Source of the DNA: Bacteroidales bacterium
GTDB taxonomy: Bacteria; Bacteroidota; Bacteroidia; Bacteroidales; JAADJA01
DNA: 53,193 bases
Reading direction: 5' to 3'
NCBI GenBank assembly: GCA_030596605.1
Contig: JAUVJI010000010.1
Location: 1 to 53,193, forward strand
A program made the translations under genes and the position numbers. Positions 33,292 through 43,622 of this stretch are shown here, piece by piece; within the stretch, counting starts at the first letter, position 1, and each line of letters opens with the position of its first letter. A model generated the notes under the pieces. It was not told where the DNA came from. It worked only from the letters and a program-made list of their open reading frames with translations, and searched no databases.

Positions 33292-36200
33292 ATGTTAAGA
33301 AATTTACTTTTAACTGTTGGGTTTGTATTAGCTGCAAATCTGTTAGTTTTTTCACAATCAGGTGCCCTTAAGGGGAAGATAATAGACAAGGACACAAAGG
33401 AACCAATTCCGTTTGCGAATATAATAGTCGAATTAGGTGGAGCTCAACAAAACGGTGCCACTTCGGATTTTGACGGGAATTATGTAATAAAGCCCCTCAC
33501 GCCGGGCACATACGACGTAAGGGCTACCTATGTTGGTTATAATACGGTACTGATCAAAGGTATGGTTATTAATGCCGACCAAATAAGGTTTCATGATGTT
33601 GAAATGGAGTCTACTGCTGAGCAGCTTCCCGAAATTATCGTAACCGCTTATGAGATTCCTCTTATTAATAAGGACGAAACAGTTTCCGGGGGACATATTA
33701 CGGAAGAAGAAATCAAGAAGATGCCTAACAGGAACGCAAATGCAATTGCTACGTCTGTTGGAGGTGTTTTCTCAGAAGATGGAGAAAGGGGAAATGTTAG
33801 GGGGGCCAGGTCCGACCAGACGGTTATGTATATTGATGGTATCCGGGTTTTAGGATCTACTGCCCTTCCTCAGTCAGCAATTGCACAGGTGTCGGTATAT
33901 CTTGGTGGTTTGCCTGCTCAATACGGTGATGCACGTGGAGGTATTATCAATGTTACGACCAAAGGCCCCTCAGGGAAATTTGGAACTGGAATTGAATTGG
34001 AACAATCTGTTGATGGTTATGGACATAGTCGCTTAGGGTTTAATATCCAGGGACCAATCGTTAAAAAGAGTAAGGAATCATCTACATCCATATTGGGCTT
34101 CTTCCTTTCAGGTGACGGTTATTATAATAAGGATTCCAGGCCTACAGCATATGGTGTTCATATTGCCAATGATGAGACACAAGCTTACCTTCAAGAAAAT
34201 CCCTTAACTCCATCCGGATTATCTTCCGGCGGTACATTTCAATCCGGTGAATTTGTAAGGAGTAGTGATTTGGAGCACTCAAAGACCAACCTCAACATGG
34301 AACGGTATGGTGTTGCCTTATCCGGTAAACTTGACTTTCGTCCGATTAATTCTATAAACTTGACTGTTGGAGGACAATTTAACTGGTCTGACGGAAATCA
34401 GTATAATAATACATATTTTAGACATACGATGTTCAACTACGATAAGAATTATTTGAGAATGGAGAATTCCTGGAGGGTTTTTGGCCGGTTTACCCAAAGA
34501 TTTGAAACTTCAAGTGGAAGCTCATCTTTCCTGAAAAATGTATTTTATAGCGTACAGTTCGATTACTCCCAGCAACGGAACAGGACCATGGATCCTGATC
34601 ATAAGGACGACCTGTTTAAATATGGCTATCTCGGTAAATTTACTACTTATAAAATGCCTACCTATGGCCTTGCTGAAGAAATAGAAATTGGCAATGTTGT
34701 TTATGAGAATGTATATGTATTGAATAGCTGGGATTTTGATACGGCCTATGTTTTTGACAGGGCTGAATACAACCCTTACCTAGCTAATTATACGGATCAG
34801 ATTTATGAACTTTTTCCTAACAAATGGGGAGATTTTCCATTTGGCGACGGTAACTGGATGAATTCAGACCAGCTACAGCTAAAGGGCGGCTTGATAAATG
34901 GACAGTCCCCTGATCGTTATTATGGTATGTGGGATGCGCCTGGTGTCACACAAAGAAGGTATGGCGAGTATCGTGCTGATCAGTTCTCGATTAATGTTTC
35001 TGCATCTGGCGACCTTGGGGATCACGAGGTTAAATTTGGTTTCCTTTATGACCAAAGAACAGAAAGAGGGTATAATTATGATGCAGGAGCGTTGTGGTCA
35101 AGAATGAGGGGATTGACGAATTTCCATATTTTACAATTGGATTTGGAAAATCCTGAACTTGATAAAATAGCCAATGATACTATTTATTTCTATCGTAAAT
35201 TCGATGAGCAATCTCAGATGACCTTTGATAAAAACTTAAGAAACAAACTTGGCCTGGATGAAGATGGACTTGATTTTATACTAATAGATTCATATGATTT
35301 TGAGACCGGATCAATCCTGTATTATGATAAAGACGGAAATCTTCATTCAAAAACTTATGATGGGGATCTGTATACCATTGATATGTTCAGTGCTGATGAG
35401 TTACTACAAGATGGACAGTATGTAACATATTATTATGGCTATGATTATAAAGGTAACAAGTTAACTGATCAGCCAACCCTTGATGATTTTTTTACCGAGC
35501 TGGATGATAATGGAGATTATGCCCGCAAAATGCCGGCCTATGAACCTATATACATTGCAGGTTTTATCCAGGACAAATTTGCTTTTCGCGATCTGATATT
35601 TAATGTTGGCCTTCGGGTTGACCGCTTTGATGCAAACCAGCCCGTTTTGAAGGATCCTTTTTTATTTTATCCGGCATATACTGTAGAAGAAATGCCATTT
35701 GTAGATGTAGGAAGTAGTTCTTTGGCTTCTCACCCGGAAAATATGGGAGATGATTATATAATTTATGTTGACAATGCCCAAAGTCCAACTGAAATTACAG
35801 GATACAGAAATGAACTTACATGGTATAATGCAGGTGGTGTCGAAATAAAAGATCCTTATTTACTTGACAGGGGGGGAGGAGTTACACCATTGTTGGTTGA
35901 TCCGGGTCAGGAGGTTGTAAGTTCCAATGCTTTTCAGGATTATGAACCGCAAGTGAATGTGATGCCAAGAATATCTTTCTCTTTCCCGATTTCTGATGAA
36001 GCATTGTTCTTTGCTCATTATGATGTGCTGACTCAAAGACCATTGAGCTCACAAAGGTTTGATCCATCATCATACTTATTTATTAACACAGTCGGTGGTA
36101 ATATTAATAATCCTAATTTAAAACCAACAAAAACCATAGATTATGAATTAGGTTTTCAACAAAAATTATCCCCGAAATCTTCATTAAAGCTAACAGCTTT

Positions 36201-37002
36201 TTATCGTGAAATGCGTGATGATATTCAAATTTATCGTTTTAATGGGGCTTATCCCAGAGACTATACCACATTTAATAATATTGATTTCGGAACTGTAAAA
36301 GGATTAACCGTAACATTTGATCTTCGCAGGTTAAACAGTAATACAAGGATCAATGCAAGTTATACATTGCAATTCGCCGAAGGAACGGGATCCAGCACAA
36401 CAACAGCAACAGCTTTGATAGCTTCCGGATTACCCAATCTCAGGACAGCAAATCCTTTGAACTGGGACAGGCGGCATAATTTTAATATCTCCGCTGACTA
36501 CAGGTATAGCGATGGTAAAGATTATAATGGGCCTACAATTGGAAAAGCTCAAATATTACAAAACACAGGTTTAAATGTATTGGTTACAGGAGGTTCGGGC
36601 ACACCTTATACTGCACAGGAAAATATTCTCGCTTATAGTTCTTCAGGGACAAAGGTTTTAAGCGGGACTATAAATGGCTCCAGGTTGCCCTGGCAGTTCA
36701 GGGTTGATTTGAGGCTCGATAGGGATATTAAATTTAAATCTACTGCCGGAGGACGAAATCCATATTTAAATGTTTATTTGCAAATGTTGAATGTACTTAA
36801 TACTAAAAACGTACTTGGTGTATTTCCGGCAACCGGTAATCCTGATGATGACGGATACCTCGCTGCAGCTGAATGGCAGAGAGATATCAATTCGCAGGTA
36901 GATCCGCAATCGTATCGCGATTTATATGCTTTAAGAACCAATTATCCATGGAATTATAGTTCTCCGCGCCTGATTCGCTTAGGATTATCATTCAACTTCT
37001 AA
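33292..37002 (+). CDS. TonB-dependent receptor with CarboxypepD_reg domain
   Basis: This 1236-residue protein has a signal peptide (about 1-22), a carboxypeptidase-regulatory-like domain (about 24-112, GKIIDKDTKEPIPFANIIVE), a plug domain (about 125-235, with NVRGARSDQTVMYIDGIRV and GDARGGIINVTTKG) and a long outer-membrane beta-barrel ending in IRLGLSFNF. The C-terminal Phe is the usual outer-membrane insertion mark. There is a large extra region (about 450-860) rich in Tyr and Asp that may form long outer loops. No SusD partner is beside it; a 1485-residue secreted protein and a PorV/PorQ-family protein follow instead. It probably moves or helps display a substrate at the outer membrane. 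Confidence 0.94.
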   Translation: MLRNLLLTVGFVLAANLLVFSQSGALKGKIIDKDTKEPIPFANIIVELGGAQQNGATSDFDGNYVIKPLTPGTYDVRATYVGYNTVLIKGMVINADQIRFHDVEMESTAEQLPEIIVTAYEIPLINKDETVSGGHITEEEIKKMPNRNANAIATSVGGVFSEDGERGNVRGARSDQTVMYIDGIRVLGSTALPQSAIAQVSVYLGGLPAQYGDARGGIINVTTKGPSGKFGTGIELEQSVDGYGHSRLGFNIQGPIVKKSKESSTSILGFFLSGDGYYNKDSRPTAYGVHIANDETQAYLQENPLTPSGLSSGGTFQSGEFVRSSDLEHSKTNLNMERYGVALSGKLDFRPINSINLTVGGQFNWSDGNQYNNTYFRHTMFNYDKNYLRMENSWRVFGRFTQRFETSSGSSSFLKNVFYSVQFDYSQQRNRTMDPDHKDDLFKYGYLGKFTTYKMPTYGLAEEIEIGNVVYENVYVLNSWDFDTAYVFDRAEYNPYLANYTDQIYELFPNKWGDFPFGDGNWMNSDQLQLKGGLINGQSPDRYYGMWDAPGVTQRRYGEYRADQFSINVSASGDLGDHEVKFGFLYDQRTERGYNYDAGALWSRMRGLTNFHILQLDLENPELDKIANDTIYFYRKFDEQSQMTFDKNLRNKLGLDEDGLDFILIDSYDFETGSILYYDKDGNLHSKTYDGDLYTIDMFSADELLQDGQYVTYYYGYDYKGNKLTDQPTLDDFFTELDDNGDYARKMPAYEPIYIAGFIQDKFAFRDLIFNVGLRVDRFDANQPVLKDPFLFYPAYTVEEMPFVDVGSSSLASHPENMGDDYIIYVDNAQSPTEITGYRNELTWYNAGGVEIKDPYLLDRGGGVTPLLVDPGQEVVSSNAFQDYEPQVNVMPRISFSFPISDEALFFAHYDVLTQRPLSSQRFDPSSYLFINTVGGNINNPNLKPTKTIDYELGFQQKLSPKSSLKLTAFYREMRDDIQIYRFNGAYPRDYTTFNNIDFGTVKGLTVTFDLRRLNSNTRINASYTLQFAEGTGSSTTTATALIASGLPNLRTANPLNWDRRHNFNISADYRYSDGKDYNGPTIGKAQILQNTGLNVLVTGGSGTPYTAQENILAYSSSGTKVLSGTINGSRLPWQFRVDLRLDRDIKFKSTAGGRNPYLNVYLQMLNVLNTKNVLGVFPATGNPDDDGYLAAAEWQRDINSQVDPQSYRDLYALRTNYPWNYSSPRLIRLGLSFNF

Positions 37003-37058
37003 CTATTAAAAACTTAAATTATAATATAGATTGATAAGAAATTAAAATTATACTTATT

Positions 37059-40000
37059 ATGAAAAATATAGTCCGAATTCTGGTTATTTCACTGTTCTGT
37101 ATCGTTTTTGTACGGCTGGGTTTTACTAGAGAAAGCCAGTTTGGCAATTTTAAAAGTACTGAAAGTATAAAATCTACAGCTGCCGGTTGTAGCGCACCCT
37201 CCGGATTCCGCTTTTTACATGTAAACAATGTAAGGGCCAGGATCAATACAGGAGGTGATATGTGGTGGGACTTGCCCGGCGGTATAGGCGGACAGTATTA
37301 TGTGCCGGCAAACGGATCGGCAACCTCTCTGTTCTCCGGTTCTTTATGGATTGGAGGGTTGGATATTAACAACCAGCTTAAATTAGCTGCTTTAAGGTAT
37401 CGCCAGCAAGGACAGGATTATTGGACCGGTCCGTTAACCATAGATGGTACTGCTGCAGTGGATGAAGAAACATGTTCAGATTATGATAAGTTTTTTATAA
37501 TAAGCCGAACTGATATTGATGAATATGTTCAACACACTGATCCTGAAACCGGTGCATTTATACCAAGCACCGATTACCAGATACCGGAATCTTTTTTCGA
37601 TTATCCGGCTCATCCTCTTGATGATTCCAAGGGACAAAGTAAATATTTGGCGCCTTTTAAGGATGCTGATGGTAATGGCTTATATGATCCTACACAAGGC
37701 GATTATCCCTATTACGATTTAGATAATGATTTATGCCCTTTAAATTATGTTGGAGATCCAACTTATATTCCCACACCTACTGCTGAATCAGAATATTATC
37801 CGAATTATTATGGTGGTATTCTTGTTGACCAGGTACTTAAAGGCGATGAAACCCTTTGGTGGATTTTTAATGATAAGGGTAATATTCACACGGAAACTGA
37901 CGGAGCTGCGATTGGAATGGAAATTCGTGCGCAAGCATTCGGATTTTCGACCAATGATGAGATAAACAGCATGACTTTTTACAGTTATGAGATCATTAAC
38001 CGTTCAACCTATGAGCTGACCCAGACTTATTTTAGTCCTTGGGTTGACACAGACCTAGGTTATGCATGGGATGATTATATTGGTTGTGATGTTGAGAGGG
38101 GATTGGGATATTGTTATAATGGATTACCGGTAGATGAAGGAGGTCCTGAGGCTTATGGAGATCAGCCGCCAGCAATTGGTGTTGACTTTTTCCAGGGACC
38201 ATACATGGATCCTGATACCTGTGATAATCCTTCGTACCGGGGCGATGGCCTGCTTGGACCCTCCTTCTATGGAAGTTGTGAAATTGTAAGCTCAAATGGT
38301 ACGCTTCGTCAGATGGATTATTGGCTGGGCGATTCCAGTGGACTTTTCATGGTTAGATCAGAGGCTATTAACGGTATTAATTTTGGAAACGGTATTGTTG
38401 ACGATGAGCGATATGGGATGAAAAGGTTTGTTTATCACAACAACACAGGACCTTCCTATTCTACCGACCCTCAAACGGCTCCCGAATATTATAACTTCCT
38501 TAGAGGTATTTGGAAAGATAATACGAAGATGATGTACGGAGGAAATGCTCACATTACTGCCGGAGCTGTTGGCCCGGATTGCGATTTTATGTTTCCTGAC
38601 GATTCCGATCCCTGTAACTGGGGAACACAGGGTACTCCTCCTAACGATGGTTTTAATACTGCCGGAAAATACTGGACTGAAGAAACTGTTGGAAATGCTG
38701 AAGGTGACCGTCGGTTTATGCAATCAGCCGGGCCCTTTACTTTAAAACCCGGAGCTGTAAATTATATTACTGTTGGTATTCCATGGGCAAGGGCAATTTC
38801 AGGTGGTCCGTGGGCTTCTGTTCAATTGCTTCGTGTTGTGGATGATAAATGCCAGGCGCTATTTGAAAACTGCTTTAAAGTCATTGATGGACCGGACGCT
38901 CCGGATTTGACATTCCGGGAACTTGACAAAGAAATTATTATTTATATTTCAAATAGTCCAACATCAAATAATTACCGTGAAGAATACAAAGAGCTTGATC
39001 CTCAAATAAAGGCTCAAACACCGGATTCTTTACTTGGTACACCTGAAGAGTACGATCCTTTTTTTACATTTGAGGGCTATCAAATATTTCAGTTGCTGCA
39101 GGCCGATGTTACCCTGGCCGAAAGCAGGTATGATTTGAATAAAGTACGATTAGTTGCCCAATATGATATTGCCAATGGGATTGGACAATTAGTGAATTTT
39201 AAATATGACAGGGCTATCGGAGCTAACGTTCCGGTAATTGAAGTAATAGGTGGAGATAATGGAATTGAACATGCATTCAGTTTAACAGAAGATGCCTTTG
39301 CTACCGGAGACAGGCGGTTGGTGAATAACAAACAGTATTATTACAGCGCCATGGCTTATGGCTATAATAATTTCAAGGTGTATGATCCAACTATGCCTAC
39401 AATGCTTGATGGACAAAAAGAGCCATACCTTGCAGGACGTAAAAATATTGATGAATATACTGCCATTCCACATAAGTCAATAAATGGAGTGGTTATAAAT
39501 GGTGATTTTGGGGAGGGCCCTGAAATTACCAGAATTGAAGGACAGGGTAACGGTGGCCAGGTTTTAGAATTCACTGATCAGACAATTGAAGATTTACTGA
39601 AAAAACCTCCGGCTAAACTTATTCCGGAACTTGTTACTGATACGGTAACCGGAAATATTGACACTGTATGGAGGTACAATTATGGAGATCCGGAATATCC
39701 CATCGCATATAATCCTGTTTATAAAAGCGGATACGGGCCGGTCAATATTAAGGTTATCGACCCATTAAATGTTAAGAAAGCAACCTATTCGATTAAATTT
39801 GATACAACCTTTTTATGGCATACTTTTACTAATGTTTACGGCGCCGAAGAGGTATTACCCGGAGGGGATACTGCCGGCGTTAAATATGTAAGTAAATGGT
39901 ACCTGAAAAATGAAGAAACAGGGAAAAAATATGTATGTGATGTTGGCACCAATGTAAATTATGAACAATTATTTTTATTCGATTCTATTGGTATTTCAGT

Positions 40001-41516
40001 TACATTCGGCCCACAATATTACCCCGGATTGTACCAGATAGGTAAGAAAATCAGTGTTGGGCCTGACGGAACCGATACCCTTGGTGTAAAGAATATAGTG
40101 GCGCTCAATAACGGAGTGATAGAGTCATCCATTGAGTTTGCTGATAGTACAAGGCAATGGCTGAGGGGGGTACAAGACTTTGATGTACCAAATAGTTCAT
40201 TAAACTGGATAAGGTCAGGAACCAGCTTTAACCAGACTTCTGATGATGATTACAATACACAGGATGAGGCATATGACCCTGAAGAGGCATTTGAAAAGCT
40301 TGTTTACGGAACCATTGCCCCTTATTTTATGTGTGCAGAACGTACTCAGGATCCCAAAGAAGCCGGGCCTGTTTTTAATAATATATCAAAATCAAAGAGC
40401 AGCAAGTTAAAATATGTTGCAAGCGTTGATCTCGTATTAACTCCTGACAAGACGAAATGGACAAGAAGCCCGGTTATTGAAATGTGCCCCGAACCTATCC
40501 TGGCCGAAAGAGGTGCAAAGATGTTTCAATTACGAAAATCAGCATCAGTTGATAAGGATGGAAATCCCTCCGGCTGGCCTTCAGATAATAACAGTTCGCA
40601 AAATGACAGTGACCCGAATTATATTATGTCGCACGGAATGGGTTGGTTCCCAGGATATGCTGTTAATCTGGAAACCGGGGAAAGGCTGAATATCATGTTT
40701 GGTGAAGATTCCTATCTTGCAGGGGAAAATGGAAGGGATATGATTTTCAATCCAACCCCTAACCATTTCGCTCAACCATCTATGGCTGTATTATTCGGTG
40801 GAAAACATTATATCTATATTATGGGTAGTAAAGAAATAGATGATTATCATTTTGGGAGCGGTACGGCCATCAGATATAGTTTTCCGGCCTATGATGCAGG
40901 ATATTCATTAGCCTATTCAATTGACACTATACCACCGGCATTGCAGGATGCTTTTTTAGCCTATATTTATACAAGTGCAATGTATGTATCCATACCTAGA
41001 TCAAGAACAGGTCAGGAGTGGTTATCAAACGATGCGAAAATAAGAATCAGGGTTGCAAAACCTCTTGAGAGGTATTATTCTACTCCTCTTGATGATGAGG
41101 ATAGCGAAAATAATCATTTTCCAATGTATCGTTTTTCAACAGATGATTTAGCTACGTCTGAATTCGATCAGGAAAAGGCAGAGAGCGATCTTGATAAAAT
41201 TGCAGTAGTCCCAAATCCTTATTATGCTTTTGCTGTTGGTTCGGGATATGAAAGTGTGCCGTTAGAAAATTTGGTTAAGATTATTAATCTTCCCGAAAAA
41301 TGTGTTGTAACCATTTATAATGTGAGCGGCACCTTAATCAGGAAGTATACCAAGGACGCCCCTGTTACATTTATTGATTGGGATTTAAAGAATCACGCAG
41401 GAATTCCTATCGCGGGAGGTATATATATAGTTCATGTTAAAGACCAAAAAACGGGTGATGAAAGAATTGTCAAGTGGTTTGGATCCTTGCGTGTTGAAGA
41501 CTTCAAAGAATTCTAA
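37059..41516 (+). CDS. Giant secreted protein with FlgD-like C-terminal domain
   Basis: This 1485-residue protein has a signal peptide (about 1-24) and a very long mature part rich in Tyr, Asp, Gly and Pro, with no enzyme motif that I recognise. DADGNGLYDPTQGDYPYYD at about 205-223 resembles a calcium-binding loop. The last ~110 residues, beginning IAVVPNPYYAF and containing VTIYNVSGTLIRKYTKD and IAGGIYIVHVKD, match the FlgD-like/T9SS-type-A sorting-domain fold, with an unusual tail (GSLRVEDFKEF). This suggests export by the type IX system or a related route. It lies 56 bases after the TonB receptor and 38 bases before the PorV-like gene. The function is unknown. Confidence 0.85.
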   Translation: MKNIVRILVISLFCIVFVRLGFTRESQFGNFKSTESIKSTAAGCSAPSGFRFLHVNNVRARINTGGDMWWDLPGGIGGQYYVPANGSATSLFSGSLWIGGLDINNQLKLAALRYRQQGQDYWTGPLTIDGTAAVDEETCSDYDKFFIISRTDIDEYVQHTDPETGAFIPSTDYQIPESFFDYPAHPLDDSKGQSKYLAPFKDADGNGLYDPTQGDYPYYDLDNDLCPLNYVGDPTYIPTPTAESEYYPNYYGGILVDQVLKGDETLWWIFNDKGNIHTETDGAAIGMEIRAQAFGFSTNDEINSMTFYSYEIINRSTYELTQTYFSPWVDTDLGYAWDDYIGCDVERGLGYCYNGLPVDEGGPEAYGDQPPAIGVDFFQGPYMDPDTCDNPSYRGDGLLGPSFYGSCEIVSSNGTLRQMDYWLGDSSGLFMVRSEAINGINFGNGIVDDERYGMKRFVYHNNTGPSYSTDPQTAPEYYNFLRGIWKDNTKMMYGGNAHITAGAVGPDCDFMFPDDSDPCNWGTQGTPPNDGFNTAGKYWTEETVGNAEGDRRFMQSAGPFTLKPGAVNYITVGIPWARAISGGPWASVQLLRVVDDKCQALFENCFKVIDGPDAPDLTFRELDKEIIIYISNSPTSNNYREEYKELDPQIKAQTPDSLLGTPEEYDPFFTFEGYQIFQLLQADVTLAESRYDLNKVRLVAQYDIANGIGQLVNFKYDRAIGANVPVIEVIGGDNGIEHAFSLTEDAFATGDRRLVNNKQYYYSAMAYGYNNFKVYDPTMPTMLDGQKEPYLAGRKNIDEYTAIPHKSINGVVINGDFGEGPEITRIEGQGNGGQVLEFTDQTIEDLLKKPPAKLIPELVTDTVTGNIDTVWRYNYGDPEYPIAYNPVYKSGYGPVNIKVIDPLNVKKATYSIKFDTTFLWHTFTNVYGAEEVLPGGDTAGVKYVSKWYLKNEETGKKYVCDVGTNVNYEQLFLFDSIGISVTFGPQYYPGLYQIGKKISVGPDGTDTLGVKNIVALNNGVIESSIEFADSTRQWLRGVQDFDVPNSSLNWIRSGTSFNQTSDDDYNTQDEAYDPEEAFEKLVYGTIAPYFMCAERTQDPKEAGPVFNNISKSKSSKLKYVASVDLVLTPDKTKWTRSPVIEMCPEPILAERGAKMFQLRKSASVDKDGNPSGWPSDNNSSQNDSDPNYIMSHGMGWFPGYAVNLETGERLNIMFGEDSYLAGENGRDMIFNPTPNHFAQPSMAVLFGGKHYIYIMGSKEIDDYHFGSGTAIRYSFPAYDAGYSLAYSIDTIPPALQDAFLAYIYTSAMYVSIPRSRTGQEWLSNDAKIRIRVAKPLERYYSTPLDDEDSENNHFPMYRFSTDDLATSEFDQEKAESDLDKIAVVPNPYYAFAVGSGYESVPLENLVKIINLPEKCVVTIYNVSGTLIRKYTKDAPVTFIDWDLKNHAGIPIAGGIYIVHVKDQKTGDERIVKWFGSLRVEDFKEF

Positions 41517-41554
41517 AATTTGTAATTGATTATAAAACGAAAAAATATAATAGC

Positions 41555-42628
41555 ATGAAGAATTTTTATAAGTACTTAGTTGCATTATTCTTTATAAGTA
41601 TTATAATATTTCCGCAGTATAATGTTTTGGCTGGAAATAAAGACCGGACCGGACAGGCGGGTGCAGATGAATTGCTGATAAACCCCTGGACAAGAAACTC
41701 CGGATGGGGTGGCGCTAATGTTGCAAATGTTGGGGGCCTTGAAGGCATATTTAACAATGTTGCAGGAATAGCCCATACCAATAAAACAGAAGTAGTATTC
41801 TCATATACTGATTGGTTAAGTGGGGCTGACATCAAGCTAATGGCCTTTGGAATTTCCCAAAAGATTGGAGAATCCGGTGCAATTGGCTTGAGTGTTGTTT
41901 CTATGAACTTTGGAGATATTGAGATTAGGACCATAGACTTGCCTGACGGGGGTATCGGAACTTTTTCCCCAAGATATTTGAATATAAATATTGCCTATGC
42001 AAAGGCGTTTTCAAATAGTATATTTGGAGGATTGAATGTTAAAATAATAAATGAATCGATTTCAAATGCAAGTGCTACAGGATTTGCTATTGATGCTGGA
42101 ATTCAATATGTTACAGGGGAAAAGGAAAATATCAAATTTGGTATCTCATTGAGAAATGTAGGTCCGAAAATGAAGTTTTCAGGGGATGGGTATTCACTTC
42201 AGACCTTTGTCCCAAGTAATGATAACCAATTTACAACTACCCAAAGAGCGGCTTCTTTTGAATTACCGACACAATTGAATATCGGTGCAGCTTACGACTT
42301 CTTGTTTGAGGATTCAAGGTTTACGCTGGCTGGTTCTTTTATCTCCAACTCTTTTAAGAAAGATCAGTTTGTATTTGGAACAGAGTTTTCATTTAAAAAT
42401 TATGTCTTATTAAGAGCCGGATATGCCTACGAACAAGGAATTACCAAGCCTGTAACTGATGAAGACAGAACAAATGTAGATAGAGGTTTAACTGCAGGTT
42501 TTTCAGTACAGGTACCATTGAAGAAAAAATCGGTTTCGGTTTTTGCAATTGATTACTCGATAAGGCCGGCGATGAAGGGGGATAATTTCAGCACTATTCA
42601 CTCATTTGGAGTTAGATTCACCTTGTAA
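41555..42628 (+). CDS. PorV/PorQ family outer-membrane protein
   Basis: This 357-residue protein has a signal peptide (about 1-26) and a FadL-like beta-barrel of the PorV/PorQ (UPF0164) type. The N-terminal family region is AGADELLINPWTRNSGWGGA with NNVAGIAHTN, where an Asn-Pro/Gly pattern is conserved. The protein ends in FGVRFTL, an outer-membrane strand. PorV shuttles type IX cargo at the cell surface and PorQ helps attach it; other homologues are uncharacterised. The gene follows the giant FlgD-domain protein, so it may be a dedicated partner for that protein's secretion or attachment. A terminator ends the run. Confidence 0.88.
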   Translation: MKNFYKYLVALFFISIIIFPQYNVLAGNKDRTGQAGADELLINPWTRNSGWGGANVANVGGLEGIFNNVAGIAHTNKTEVVFSYTDWLSGADIKLMAFGISQKIGESGAIGLSVVSMNFGDIEIRTIDLPDGGIGTFSPRYLNINIAYAKAFSNSIFGGLNVKIINESISNASATGFAIDAGIQYVTGEKENIKFGISLRNVGPKMKFSGDGYSLQTFVPSNDNQFTTTQRAASFELPTQLNIGAAYDFLFEDSRFTLAGSFISNSFKKDQFVFGTEFSFKNYVLLRAGYAYEQGITKPVTDEDRTNVDRGLTAGFSVQVPLKKKSVSVFAIDYSIRPAMKGDNFSTIHSFGVRFTL

Positions 42629-42670
42629 ACCATAATTAGCAGAATTTTATTTAAAAATATTTCATAGATT

Positions 42671-42698
42671 AAAAGGACCCTTTTTTCAAGGGTCTTTT
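42671..42698 (+). terminator. Terminator after the PorV-like gene
   Basis: GGACCC and GGGTC pair across a 9-base loop, extended by A/T pairs with one bulged G, and followed by a T-rich stretch. It lies 42 bases after the stop and before greA. Confidence 0.7.
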
Positions 42699-42720
42699 CT
42701 CCTTTTTAGTTTTAAAGTAG

Positions 42721-43200
42721 ATGGCAATGACAAAATATAATTATTATACAAAGGAAGGATTACAAAAAATCAAGGACGAGGTAGATCATTTGATTAAAGC
42801 TGAAAGGCCTAATATTTCCAAACAGATTGCCGAGGCAAGAGATAAAGGTGATTTGTCAGAAAACGCAGAATATTCTGCAGCAAAAGATGCTCAGGGAATG
42901 TTGGAATTGAAAATTTCAAAACTCCAGGAATTGGTGCAGAATGCCAGAATTTTTGATGAATCAAAACTAGATACATCAAAAGTTTTGTTATTGTCAATGG
43001 TTAAAATAAAAAACCTGAAAAATAACGCTCAAATGCAATACATGTTAGTTCCTGAACAGGAAGCCGATCTGAAATCAGGTAAAATTTCCGTTAACTCTCC
43101 TATAGCGCGAGGGCTTTTGGGAAAAGAAGTGGGAGAAGTGGTTGAAATTAAAGTGCCGGCAGGGATCATACCATTTGAAATTATTGAAATATCCAGATAA
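42721..43200 (+). CDS. greA: Transcription elongation factor GreA
   Basis: This 159-residue protein has the GreA plan. An N-terminal coiled coil carries ARDKGDLSENAEYSAAKDAQ, with the acidic tip residues Asp and Glu that stimulate RNA cleavage in backtracked polymerase. The C-terminal FKBP-like domain ends in VEIKVPAGIIPFEIIEI. Start is ATG at 42721; the second ATG two codons later is also possible. The HIT gene follows after 11 bases, so both are likely in one transcript. A terminator separates it from the PorV run upstream. Confidence 0.96.
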   Translation: MAMTKYNYYTKEGLQKIKDEVDHLIKAERPNISKQIAEARDKGDLSENAEYSAAKDAQGMLELKISKLQELVQNARIFDESKLDTSKVLLLSMVKIKNLKNNAQMQYMLVPEQEADLKSGKISVNSPIARGLLGKEVGEVVEIKVPAGIIPFEIIEISR

Positions 43201-43211
43201 ATATTTAGATT

Positions 43212-43616
43212 ATGCCTAGCTTATTTTCAAAAATCATTAATGGCGAAATTCCCTCATATAAAGTTGCTGAGGATGATAATTATTATGCTTTTCTTGATAT
43301 AAATCCGCTTTCTGAAGGGCACACATTGGTTGTTCCTAAAAAAGAAGTGGATTATATTTTCGATCTTGATGATATTACATATAAAGGATTATTTGAATTT
43401 TCTAAAAAAGTTTCCAAAGCCATTGAAAAAAGTGTTGAATGTGTTAGAATTGGGCTGGTAGTTTATGGGTTGGATGTTCCTCATGCCCACATACACTTAA
43501 TTCCTTTAAAAGGAACAGGAAATGAGATAGACTTCAGTAAACCAAAAGTTCAGTTAACACAAGATGAATTTGCAGAAATAGCAAAGAAAATAAACACTGC
43601 ATTTTTTAGCCTTTAG
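43212..43616 (+). CDS. HIT family nucleotide-binding hydrolase (HinT-like)
   Basis: This 134-residue protein has the histidine triad His91-x-His93-x-His95 in DVPHAHIHLIPLKG and the family N-terminus SLFSKIINGEIPSYKVAEDD, with LDINPLSEGHTLVVPKKE. HinT-type enzymes hydrolyse AMP or GMP from amino groups and aminoacyl-adenylates. The final residue of the usual HVHxHxH order is intact. It follows greA in a likely operon and converges on purF with a six-base gap. Confidence 0.95.
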   Translation: MPSLFSKIINGEIPSYKVAEDDNYYAFLDINPLSEGHTLVVPKKEVDYIFDLDDITYKGLFEFSKKVSKAIEKSVECVRIGLVVYGLDVPHAHIHLIPLKGTGNEIDFSKPKVQLTQDEFAEIAKKINTAFFSL

Positions 43617-43622
43617 TACCTC

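Noticed and set aside
41566-41934. A 122-codon open frame on the minus strand
   Set aside because: It lies opposite the PorV-like gene's signal peptide and first strands, with no family match or promoter.
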